Below are positions 1-7,476 of a stretch of 19,597 nucleotides of DNA, in pieces; within the stretch, counting starts at the first letter, position 1; the number at the start of each line of letters is the position of its first letter. This DNA is from Ruminococcaceae bacterium UBA5295. Lineage in GTDB: Bacteria > Bacillota > Clostridia > Oscillospirales > Acutalibacteraceae. The stretch spans positions 1 to 19,597 of the forward strand of contig DHSD01000018.1 in assembly GCA_002411365.1 (NCBI GenBank), written 5' to 3'. A program made the position numbers and the translations under genes. Below the pieces are notes generated by a model. The model saw only the letters and a list, made by a program, of their open reading frames with translations. It made no database searches and was not told the DNA's origin.

Positions 1-2
1 CA

Positions 3-350
3 AAAATTGAATATGATGTTTGCCCTGCAGATCAAATTGAGGAAAGAGCAACGAGCTATTTTTTATCAACACAGAATCGCACCGGCATCTTCGCTGTTAT
101 GCTGTGTTGCCCTAGTTTTATGATGAGTGTACTTGGGCTCACTTCACCGCTGAAGGCAGCTTTAACTGTTATGGCAATTGGTGCCGGAACAATAACGGTT
201 TCTCATGCAAATGGCAGTTACTTCTGGGTGGTGACGAATTTTGGCCGCTTAAAACCAGAGCAAGGCTATAAAACGCAGACTATGTGTACATTGATAAGGG
301 GTGTAACCGGGATAGTGTTTATCATGTTACTGTCACTTTTTGTGAAATAG
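3..350 (+). pseudogene. C-terminal part of GntP-family gluconate/glycerate permease (cut by window edge)
   Basis: The reading frame is open from the window edge to a TAG at 348-350. From about position 123 it reads like the last part of a GntP permease: the segment GLTSPLKAALTVMAIGAG is followed by SHANGSYFWVV, the counterpart of the SH-N-SYFWVV motif of the family, then a charged loop and a final hydrophobic helix (TGIVFIMLLSLFV). GntP proteins are membrane symporters for gluconate and related sugar acids. The first 100 bases in frame (residues such as ERATSYFLSTQNRT) match the usual small-residue helix poorly, so the gene may be decayed. A glycerate kinase relic follows about 50 bases later, a common pairing in glycerate/glucarate use. 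The fragment is too short to show whether the full gene is intact upstream. Confidence 0.6.
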
Positions 351-403
351 TGCATTGATCGCTTGTGTGTTCGATTTTTAGTGGATAAGAGGTTCACATA
401 TTA

Positions 404-1542
404 TTAAAATTTATTATTATTCCCGATTCTTTTAAAGGGACAATGTCTTCCGGAGAAGTCTGCAGTATCATGGAAGATTCCATCCGGCCCTATTTTCCGG
501 AAGCAGAGATCATAAGCATCCCGGTCGCAGACGGCGGCGAAGGGAGCGTTGACTCCTTCCTCGCAGCAGTAGGCGGAAAAAAATCTGGGTGGACGTGAAA
601 GGGCCCCATTCTGAAACGGTAAAGGGATTTTACGGCCGGCTTCCCGACGGGACTGCAGTGGTAGAAATGGCTGCCGCGGCCGGCCTTCCGCTTGCCGGGA
701 ACAACAAGCATGTCGAAACGGCAACCACCTATGGCGTCGGCCAGCTCATTCTGCATGCTGTGAAATCGGGGTACAGGAAAGTCATCCTCGGCCTTGGCGG
801 AAGCGCAACCAACGACGGCGGCGCTGGCGCTGCATCGGCTTTGGGCATACGGTTTCAGGATACCGATGGAAAAACATTCATACCGGTCGGATGCAACCTT
901 TCCGAGATTGCCTCCATCGATTTCAGCAGTCGGATTCCCGAACTTGCTGGTACTGAATTTGTCATCATGTGCGATATCGACAATCCGCTCTGCGGGTCGC
1001 AGGGAGCTGCAGCAGTGTTTGGCCCGCAAAAAGGTGCGGATGCAGAAATGGTGAAAAAACTGGACCGGAATCTCGCATGCTTTGCTGATGTTATAGAGAA
1101 AGAAACCGGAAAAGATATACGGAATCTGCCGGGTTCCGGAGCAGCCGGTGGAATGGGAGGCGGAATGGCTGCTTTTTTTGGCGGCCGTCTGCAGATGGGC
1201 ATAGAAACAGTCCTCGATGTGGTGCATTTCGACCAGTTGCTTTGCCATACTGATATCGTGTTCAGCGGAGAAGGCAAACTGGATGCTCAATCACTGCGCG
1301 GCAAAGTGATCATTGGGGTCGCCCGCCGCACCAAACAAGCACAGATACCGCTGATTGCCGTTGTTGGTGATATTGGTGACCATACAAATAAAGTGTATCA
1401 AGAAGGAGTGACAGCCGTTTTCAGCACAAACCGAAAAGCAGTGTCCTTTCCAGAAGCTCAAAAGACATGCAGAAGCGACCTTGCCCATACGATGGATAAC
1501 ATCATGCGTCTGCTGTCGAGGATGAAACCGCCCAAGCCATGA
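404..1542 (+). pseudogene. Glycerate kinase (GarK/GlxK type), start codon lost and frameshifted
   Basis: The family phosphorylates D-glycerate with ATP. Homology begins at 404, where the expected ATG is TTA, followed by the typical N-terminus KFIIIPDSFKGTMSS and, near 520-545, IPVADGGEGSVDSF. The frame is lost at a run of seven A (577-583); one more A would join it to the frame that continues at 586 as WVDVKGPHSE and runs to a TGA at 1540-1542. The downstream part is well conserved: GLGGSATNDGGAGAA, the CDIDNPLCG segment, GSGAAGGMGGG and FSGEGKLDAQSLRGK. An AAGAGG ribosome site remains at 387-392. Two lesions make loss of function likely, although slippage on the A-run could restore the frame of some messages. 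The neighbouring GntP fragment suggests a former glycerate uptake and phosphorylation pair. Confidence 0.85.
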
Positions 1543-1617
1543 ATCACATCCGGATGAGTCCTGAATCAGCGCTTCTGCCTTCCGACGAACACTGCTCCAG
1601 GCATCCCGATATTCTTC

Positions 1618-2007
1618 TTACAGGATAAAACCCGAAATGGAGGCGCAGATGTGCTTAATATCTACCTTGGATTTAAAATCAAATTGCAAATGGGCACCAT
1701 TGCTAAAGGCTAAAATCAGTTCACTGTCGATATCCAGCACTCCTGCCGTTTCAATCCCATAATACTGGATTTTCGAGTAGGGATAAGAGAAATAAGAAAC
1801 TTTCTTGCCGGTAATGCCCTGTACATTCACGACAAACACACGTTTATTGGTAAATACAACTTGGTCTCTGACACTTTGGAAAAACTGGACGACTTCTTCC
1901 CCAGGAACGAAAAGGCCTATCACTTCCGAGCGGACAGATGAATTTGGAATTTCCTTCAAATTCATCAAATTTGCGTCCCCAATAATCCCTGTAGATATAT
2001 TTGCCAT
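1618..2007 (-). CDS. Bacterial PH-domain protein (bPH_1/YdjX-independent small protein)
   Basis: This 129-residue protein resembles the small bacterial pleckstrin-homology-like family (Pfam bPH_1). The signature part is VRDQVVFTNKRVFVVNVQGI, followed by a TGKKVSYFSYPYSKI segment and an IETAG-LDIDSELIL segment. There is no signal peptide and no membrane helix, so it should be cytosolic. Its biochemical role is not known. The ATG at 2005-2007 is chosen over an ATG 11 codons further up because AGGAGA at 2015-2020 lies seven bases before it. A promoter lies at 2065-2093. It is the only intact gene among several broken ones in the left part of the window. It converges with the glycerate kinase relic; no clear terminator is seen between the two. 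Confidence 0.75.
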   Translation of the reverse strand: MANISTGIIGDANLMNLKEIPNSSVRSEVIGLFVPGEEVVQFFQSVRDQVVFTNKRVFVVNVQGITGKKVSYFSYPYSKIQYYGIETAGVLDIDSELILAFSNGAHLQFDFKSKVDIKHICASISGFIL

Positions 2008-2064
2008 ACCATGATCTCCTTTACCTTTAATAGGATACAAGATAGCTGCTCTGTCTGCTCTCTT

Positions 2065-2093
2065 ATGTTATGGCAGCCTTACCGCAAAGTCAA
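2065..2093 (-). promoter_or_regulatory. Probable promoter of the PH-domain gene
   Basis: On the minus strand TTGACT (2088-2093) and TAACAT (2065-2070) are separated by exactly 17 bases. The -35 matches the sigma-A consensus at five of six positions and the -10 at four of six. It points at the PH-domain gene, with a predicted start of transcription near 2058 and a leader of about 50 bases. Confidence 0.5.
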
Positions 2094-2122
2094 CGACTGG
2101 CAGGAAAAAATTCTGCCAGTCG
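2094..2122. repeat. Perfect 10-bp inverted repeat (hairpin)
   Basis: CGACTGGCAG (2094-2103) pairs perfectly with CTGCCAGTCG (2113-2122) across the nine-base loop GAAAAAATT. It abuts the -35 box of the PH-domain promoter. Neither side carries a clear run of T, so it could be an old terminator or an operator rather than a working terminator. Confidence 0.6.
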
Positions 2123-2210
2123 CGTTGTCTTTCAGAAGGAAAACAGGGATGCTTGAAATCCTTTACGAAATGGACCGAGCTCGAAAAATTATTCCATCCA
2201 TGGCACTGAT

Positions 2211-2567
2211 TGCCTGCCCCGTGCGGCCAGTGGCCAAACGCCGTCATTTGTGAAGACAACCACTGTCGCCTTCGGAGCCCTTCGTGCCATCCAGCAGCAG
2301 GGATTAAATATTCCGCGTGACATCGGCCTCATCTGCTTTGACAATTACCCTTTGTCTGAAATTATGGATCCAATGCCGACCGTCGTAGACATCAATGTGC
2401 ATGACATGGGCATCCAGGCGGCAACGCTGCTTCTGCGGAAAATCCGCCATCCCGAACTGCAGGTGCAGGCATTCACGACGATGCCTGTCTTAAAAGTCCG
2501 GACGACCACGGCGTCATCCGGAAACGGAAGCCTCGAAAAGGAACTCATGCCAGCGGGTAAAAGATAA
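2211..2567 (+). pseudogene. C-terminal remnant of a LacI/GalR-family regulator
   Basis: About 110 residues match the end of the periplasmic-binding-like sugar domain of LacI-type repressors. Recognisable parts are AFGALRAIQQQGLNIPRDI, then GLICFDNYPLSEIMDP (the usual V-GFDD segment), and then VHDMGIQAATLLLRKI followed by MPVLKVRTTT. The DNA-binding head and most of the sugar-binding domain are missing; the DNA upstream is occupied by the PH gene and its promoter, and I find no helix-turn-helix in any frame there. The fragment has no ribosome site of its own. It is a relic and should not regulate anything. Confidence 0.7.
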
Positions 2568-2676
2568 AAATCCGGTTAACCATTCAAACGGTTCGCCTGA
2601 CACTGTCAAACCGATACTGAATTTTCCCGTTCTCCTGCATTTCTGCGTCTCTCACCCGTTCATGGCTGGCCTACTT

Positions 2677-4120
2677 TTATTGGAATTTCATTGCCACAGC
2701 CACTTGCAAGGCAGTCATCTGGTCATGGCTGATAACCTGATATACATTTGCGCCTCTCTGCCAAATAGCATCTACCTCATTGCTGCGGGTATAGAGACAA
2801 ATATCATCACCCCAACATTCTTGGGAGCCGGCAGCATATGGCTGTTCAAATAGGTGACGACGTCTTTGGTAAGCTGCATACTGTTGGGAAATTTCTTGCT
2901 CTGATAGTCTGGGTCGTTCGTAGCATGAACACATAAGCACCAACGGCCTTCATTCCAAGTCAATGTAGTCTGGTTCATGCCCGCTTCCTGAAGGGCCTTG
3001 ATTCCATGGCCTAAATCCACAATATGATCTCCATATTTTGCAGGATCCAGATCGATGATTGTATAATTCGAAAGTATCCCCCTGTTTTTCGCGCATCTTT
3101 CTGTTCGGTTCCCTTGACCTGCGCAATCGGCATTCCGGCTGAAGCAGTTGTGGAATCTAATTTTGCCGGCTGTTTCATCTCAAAGGAATCCACTTCGTAG
3201 CTCTTGACCGCCGAAAAGGTCTTGACTGTGAGAGTATAGCCAGCATCGACCGGAATCTTCGTATGCAGCGCAGAACGCACCTGGTTGAAAAATTTCTGCT
3301 CCGGCGCGCTGTGCTGCTGGCCTATGATTCTGCAGTCTGCGTCTGGTTTGATGCAGACGTCTGGGTAGTGCTTGAGTAAGGGGCTGCCTACAGCTGCGAG
3401 GAAGATGACTGCTCCTGCACAGTCTGAGAGAAATCAGGTTTGCTGCTGTTCTTTTTCGGCGTGCCAAGTCCAAATACGCATCCTGTCAGCAGAAGCGCCA
3501 GCATCAGCACAGAGTGATCACCCATGCCGATTTCTTCTTGTATTTCATAATGCTTACCAGCCTTTCTTTCAATTCAGCCTTGCCTTCACTCAAAGTGGTT
3601 GCTGGAATACCAGCCGGATATTTCTTGGTTGCTGAAAATGTCAGCATGGTGTTTCCATATTGTCTTTTCTCCGCTGCCGATATACTGCTGATGATGGCTT
3701 CATCGCAGGAAAGCTCGCACGCTCTGCCCACTTCCCAGCGGATGCACACCATAAGCAGATTAAACCAGTGCAGCGAGGTTGCCACCACAACAAACCATTT
3801 ATAAAATATATCTTTCCGCCTGTAATGTGTGAGTTCATGGCGCAGGATATCGTTCAGTTCCTTCTCCATCGCATTTTTTACATAAGCGAACCGCTGAAGT
3901 ACAACAGTCGGATGAACGATGCCCATGAGCACCGGAGTCGTGACGCTGCTGCTGCAGATCAGTTTGACCCGGCTGCCGCCGCGTCAGGCTGCGGAATGAG
4001 GGCAGGGATATCCATCCTGTTGATGGGGGAAGCAGCCTGAATCACAAGGCGCAGCAGCACCACCAGCCAGACGTAATAGGCAAATGTTTTGTACACCCAG
4101 TTTTTCAGAATTGGTTTCCC
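2677..4120 (-). pseudogene. BlaR1/MecR1-like M56 sensor peptidase, multiply frameshifted
   Basis: Reading the minus strand, parts of one protein appear in successive frames. First comes a membrane helix (WVYKTFAYYVWLVVLLRLVI, near 4100-4040). Then, after a deletion and frame change near 3950, the M56 peptidase core appears: SSSVTTPVLMGIVHP, the zinc motif HELTH in ILRHELTHYRRKD, and CELSCDEAI. The frame breaks again near 3515 before VLMLALLLTGCVFG, meets two in-frame TAG codons between about 3300 and 3400, and changes near 3285, near 3060 and near 2815. The last segment ends GANVYQVISHDQMTALQVAV with a TAA at 2677. Family members sense cell-wall antibiotics and cleave the BlaI repressor. The first membrane helix and any BlaI partner were not found. 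The gene is clearly dead. Confidence 0.85.
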
Positions 4121-4269
4121 TTTATGATTTTCTATTGGCAATATTTCTTTTGATTTTTGCTGTTTCGACATTTTTGTGCTTTTTTTACATTTTGAAGGAC
4201 TCTGCCGCCTGTCTGAACAAAAATCAGGTGATTCCCTGTGCATCCGCATTTTCCCTGAAAGCGCCAGAT

Positions 4270-4930
4270 CTTTCCTTGACTATCTTCCAAAATGGGGTAT
4301 AACGGCTTTGTAAGGCACAAAAGGTGCAATGCAGGAACAGGCGCTCCTAACACCTGCCCCCTGTATACGGAGAGAAAGCTCCATACACAACCGAATCTTC
4401 GGCACATTGCGGTTATTATTATACCGCCTGTTCTTCTTTTTGTACAGGTGTATCAGGAAAGTTCCGCGTTGTGCTTCGGAGCGCCGGGTACGGATTTTCA
4501 TCCACGCCCGGCGTTTTTGTGCCCTGCTGGCACCCGCCCTGCCGTCATTGCCCCATTCCCTTATCTGCTGCTTTTCCTTCTATCAAGGGAAAAAGTTATG
4601 CTGCCTATACCCTCCCTTAGCTGGTTTCTGCACTGTATGCTGCTTCCCTGACACTCCGATTAACGCAGGCGCAGAAAACTTGTCTTGACCGTTTGGGTGC
4701 CATTCTGATTAACAAAAAGCAGACTGTCAGGCGAGAATCGCGTAACTTATTATTACTGTTTTATAAATAAGTAATATGATATGGAAAGTATCTTAAAACA
4801 AAATTTACGCCGATTTTACTAAATTACCCGATAAAATCTGAAAATTTTGGGCAGATATAAAAGACTGCATAGTTCTACTTGGGCAATATACTATAAAATG
4901 CTAGATATTTATATGAAATTTTGATTATAT
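4270..4930. other. Stretch with no recognisable gene
   Basis: Apart from the terminator at 4482-4518 I see no supported gene here. Open frames on both strands lack ribosome sites and family resemblance. From about 4740 the DNA turns strongly AT-rich as the promoter of the sugar operon approaches. Confidence 0.5.
4482..4518 (+). terminator. Rho-independent terminator without a recognisable gene
   Basis: CGCCGGG (4482-4488) pairs with CCCGGCG (4507-4513). An inner GGAT/ATCC pairing lengthens the hairpin, and TTTTT follows at 4514-4518. It acts on the plus strand, yet no gene can be recognised upstream on that strand. Confidence 0.65.
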
Positions 4931-4932
4931 TG

Positions 4933-4961
4933 TTGACATCTCAGAATATCAGTGCTAAGAT
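4933..4961 (+). promoter_or_regulatory. Sigma-A promoter of the sugar operon
   Basis: A perfect TTGACA (4933-4938) and TAAGAT (4956-4961) are separated by 17 bases inside AT-rich DNA. Transcription should start near 4968, leaving a leader of about 208 bases before the binding-protein gene. This is the best promoter match in the window and sits in front of the eight-gene operon. Confidence 0.7.
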
Positions 4962-4966
4962 ACTTT

Positions 4967-4989
4967 TAGTTAAATATTTTATAAAACTA
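4967..4989 (+). promoter_or_regulatory. Candidate ROK/XylR operator at the transcription start
   Basis: An imperfect dyad starts with TAGTT (4967-4971) and ends with AACTA (4985-4989); 8 of 11 position pairs are complementary. With the preceding T, the left half reads TTAGTT, which is the start of known Bacillus xyl operators (TTAGTTTGTT with its inverted partner). It covers the predicted start of transcription, a position suited to repression. The same half-site recurs upstream of the ROK gene at 17537-17550. Confidence 0.45.
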
Positions 4990-5175
4990 TATGTGTTTAA
5001 AATCGCATATCGTTCTTTATATTAGGATGTTGATTCACGAAAATTGGAAAATTGGCGCTTCAATCTTCACAAGTACCATACTGTTAGAAAGGAGTTGATA
5101 ACTGTTAAACAAAAGTTCCATTTCTCAAGCAGTCCAAAGTAAAAATCCAATCATCTGAAAAGGGAAGGATTCGAA

Positions 5176-6390
5176 ATGAAAAAAAACAATCGAAAATTAT
5201 GTGCTATTTTAATTTCTGCTTTGACAATCGTTTCCACAATAACTGGCTGCGCATCGTCGACCAAACAAGCCTCTTCCACAGGAACTGCATCCGACGCTTC
5301 CGCAACATCGAAAGTCTCTGCCTCAAATAAAAAGCTGAAACTTGGATTTAACAACTTTTTAAAAGGCAACTATTCCCTTGACATTTTGGAAAAGAATTTC
5401 CGGTCTGCTGCCAGTGCATTGAACTGTGACGCTATGGTTACCAACGATCAAGGCAAAGTTGAGACAACCGTGCAAGATGTTGACAGCATGATTTCGGCTA
5501 AGGTTGATGGAATTGTATTTTTTGGAATTTCCGACACATTGTTTCCTATTGTTTCGCGTAAATGTGAAGCCGCTAAGATTCCTTTTGTATGCTATGACCA
5601 CATTCCATCGGATAAGACTCTTGAGGTTTTACGGAAAAATCCATATTTTGCCGGTGTAGTCGGTGAGCATGACTATGATGCAGGATTTCCAATCGGAAAG
5701 TACGCTGCTGAGCAGGGAACAAAAAAGGCAATTCTGATTACAGGGAAAAATACTGATACTACGCACTCGTCACGCGAAAAAGGATTCACCGATGCATTTA
5801 CAAAAAATGGAGGAAAAGTTCTTGACGTTGGTTGGGGATGCAATACGCTTTCTGATGCACTTTCCAAAACAGACAATTTGTTGACAGCCCATCCGGATGT
5901 TGACTGCATTTATGCAACAGGCGGAGATTTTGGCAGCGGTGCTTTACAGGCCTTAGCAAAGCATCCCTCTGTAAAAGCTAAAATGTTTGTCACAGACCTT
6001 GATCCTGACATTCTGATTGGTTTGAGCAAGCATATTATTTCAGCTGCGAACGGCGCGCACTGGGTTAATGCAAGTTTTGCTACTGCGCTGCTGGTAAATC
6101 GCTTGGTCGGCAACAATCTGCGCGACGGCAACGCGGCGCCTACACTTACCGTGCCTGTTTTAACCTTGCCGAACTCCCAGGAATCGCTTTACGACAAATT
6201 CTGGCTGCACAATGATCCATTCTCTGCAAAAGAAATCCAGCAGTTGGTTAAAACTTATAATTCTGGTGCAAGCTTGAAAACATTCCGGGATACCTTACGT
6301 GGCTATTCCATAGAGTCCAGATTAAAAGAAAAGGAAAAGGAAGGCCTTGTAACAAAAGATGAACTGACTAAAGCTGGAATTAAAGGTTAA
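5176..6390 (+). CDS. Sugar ABC transporter substrate-binding lipoprotein (RbsB-like)
   Basis: This is a 404-residue extracellular sugar-binding protein. It starts with a lipoprotein signal: basic MKKNNRK, a hydrophobic stretch, then TITGC with the lipid-bearing cysteine at residue 25. A Ser/Thr/Ala-rich linker follows to about residue 50. The Peripla_BP_4 fold runs from KLKLGFNNF onward, with VDGIVFFGISD, IPFVCYDH and VDCIYATGGDFGSGAL as typical strand and ligand-loop segments. About 70 lysine-rich residues extend past the usual end. AGGGAAGG (5161-5168) lies seven bases before the ATG. It is the first gene of the operon and feeds the two permeases and ATPase that follow. The class usually binds monosaccharides such as ribose, xylose or galactose; the exact sugar cannot be read from the sequence. 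Confidence 0.9.
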   Translation: MKKNNRKLCAILISALTIVSTITGCASSTKQASSTGTASDASATSKVSASNKKLKLGFNNFLKGNYSLDILEKNFRSAASALNCDAMVTNDQGKVETTVQDVDSMISAKVDGIVFFGISDTLFPIVSRKCEAAKIPFVCYDHIPSDKTLEVLRKNPYFAGVVGEHDYDAGFPIGKYAAEQGTKKAILITGKNTDTTHSSREKGFTDAFTKNGGKVLDVGWGCNTLSDALSKTDNLLTAHPDVDCIYATGGDFGSGALQALAKHPSVKAKMFVTDLDPDILIGLSKHIISAANGAHWVNASFATALLVNRLVGNNLRDGNAAPTLTVPVLTLPNSQESLYDKFWLHNDPFSAKEIQQLVKTYNSGASLKTFRDTLRGYSIESRLKEKEKEGLVTKDELTKAGIKG

Positions 6391-6428
6391 AGCTTAACAC
6401 ACTTGACAATGTAACATAAACCTTTCAC

Positions 6429-6459
6429 CTGTTACAGTGGTTCTTACTATCTGTAACAG
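6429..6459 (+). other. Intergenic hairpin after the binding-protein gene
   Basis: CTGTTACAG (6429-6437) pairs perfectly with CTGTAACAG (6451-6459) across 13 bases. No long T-run follows. A hairpin here, behind the binding-protein gene, is typical of a message-stabilising or partial termination element that keeps the binding protein in excess over the permeases. Confidence 0.55.
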
Positions 6460-6501
6460 ATGTTTCTTAGCTAATGAGCAGCTATTTGGAGGAATTTTGT
6501 T

Positions 6502-7476
6502 GTGAAATCTGTTGCTGAGCAACACCAAAAGATGCAAAAAGGCACCAAGAGTAAAATTTTAACTCTGGTATTAATCTTGATCGCCTTTCTAATTTGTAAC
6601 TTATTCGCACACGGACGTTTTTTAACGGGGAATAATCTTCTTTCTATTTTGACACATGCAGTGGTGCCATCCTTTATCGCATGGGGATTTTGCTTCATCT
6701 ACACGACAGGCATCATGGACCTTTCTGTAGGGGCTATCGTAATTCTAGCCAGCATTGTCGGTGGTATTTTAGCGTTTCCGCTTGGATACTTCGGGTTGAT
6801 AATTGGAGCAGTTATAACCGCAGTTGTGCTGGAACTGGTCAACTTAAGCCTGATTATTAAATTAAAGGTTCCATCTTGGGTCTTTGGTCTTGGTGCTGCA
6901 ATGGTCTATGAAGCAATTGGTACATATTACGAAACCTTTGAAATTGATCAAGGCAAGCAAGTCGTTTCCCTCGGCAACACAGCCAGGAAATTGGGAAGCG
7001 CACCATGGAACATCATTGTTTTGTGTATTGGTATAGTCATTAGTTATATTATTTTCAATCGCACTACCATTGGTTTTGACATCCGGGCAATCGGAAGCAA
7101 TCATTCCGTGGCTTCCATGATGGGCGTTAAAAGCAAAAAAGCAATTCTGTTCGGCGGGTTCATTGGCAGTTGCTTTATTGGAGTTGCAAGTGCCATAAAT
7201 GAAAGCTATGCCGGTCGAGTGATGCCGGTCACTGGTTTAAACAGCGTGGCGCTGGTTTTTATTCCGCTCGCCGTCTACCTCCTGGCACAGGCTTTTGAGC
7301 GTATTTTTAACCTAACCATTTCCGTTGTTATTAGCGCTATCATCATTGAATCCCTGTTTAACATTTTAACTATTTTCGGAGTCCCTTCCGGCACATGGCA
7401 AGATGTCGCGCTCGGTACAGTGATAATCGTATGCGGCATCCTCGCTCAGAAAAATGAAAAGGGGATTGTGAAATAA
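6502..7476 (+). CDS. Sugar ABC transporter permease 1 (RbsC-like, BPD_transp_2)
   Basis: This 324-residue integral membrane protein has about eight to ten hydrophobic helices. It starts at GTG 6502, supported by GGAGG at 6488-6492 nine bases upstream. Family marks are GIMDLSVGAIVILASIVGG, the counterpart of the GIDLSVG motif of RbsC-type permeases, and a cytoplasmic coupling loop IRAIGSNHSVASMMGVKS near residue 194. It forms part of the membrane pore of the importer. The TAA shares one base with the ATG of the ATPase gene (TAATG at 7474-7478), which points to translational coupling. Unlike ribose systems with one permease gene, a second, different permease is encoded after the ATPase, so the pore is probably a heterodimer. 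Confidence 0.9.
   Translation: MKSVAEQHQKMQKGTKSKILTLVLILIAFLICNLFAHGRFLTGNNLLSILTHAVVPSFIAWGFCFIYTTGIMDLSVGAIVILASIVGGILAFPLGYFGLIIGAVITAVVLELVNLSLIIKLKVPSWVFGLGAAMVYEAIGTYYETFEIDQGKQVVSLGNTARKLGSAPWNIIVLCIGIVISYIIFNRTTIGFDIRAIGSNHSVASMMGVKSKKAILFGGFIGSCFIGVASAINESYAGRVMPVTGLNSVALVFIPLAVYLLAQAFERIFNLTISVVISAIIIESLFNILTIFGVPSGTWQDVALGTVIIVCGILAQKNEKGIVK

Noticed and set aside
490..1290. Long minus-strand open frame opposite the glycerate kinase
   Set aside because: It is antisense to clearly conserved kinase sequence, has no family resemblance and no ribosome site.
4084..4302. Plus-strand 72-residue frame with a hydrophobic stretch
   Set aside because: The hydrophobic look comes from T-rich DNA; it overlaps the BlaR1 relic on the other strand and lacks a ribosome site.
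4292..4688. Two overlapping 119-residue plus-strand frames
   Set aside because: Both frames are open over the same DNA, no motif is recognisable, and a terminator hairpin lies inside them.
6404..6440. TTGACA after the binding-protein gene as an internal promoter
   Set aside because: No acceptable -10 box is found 16-18 bases downstream.
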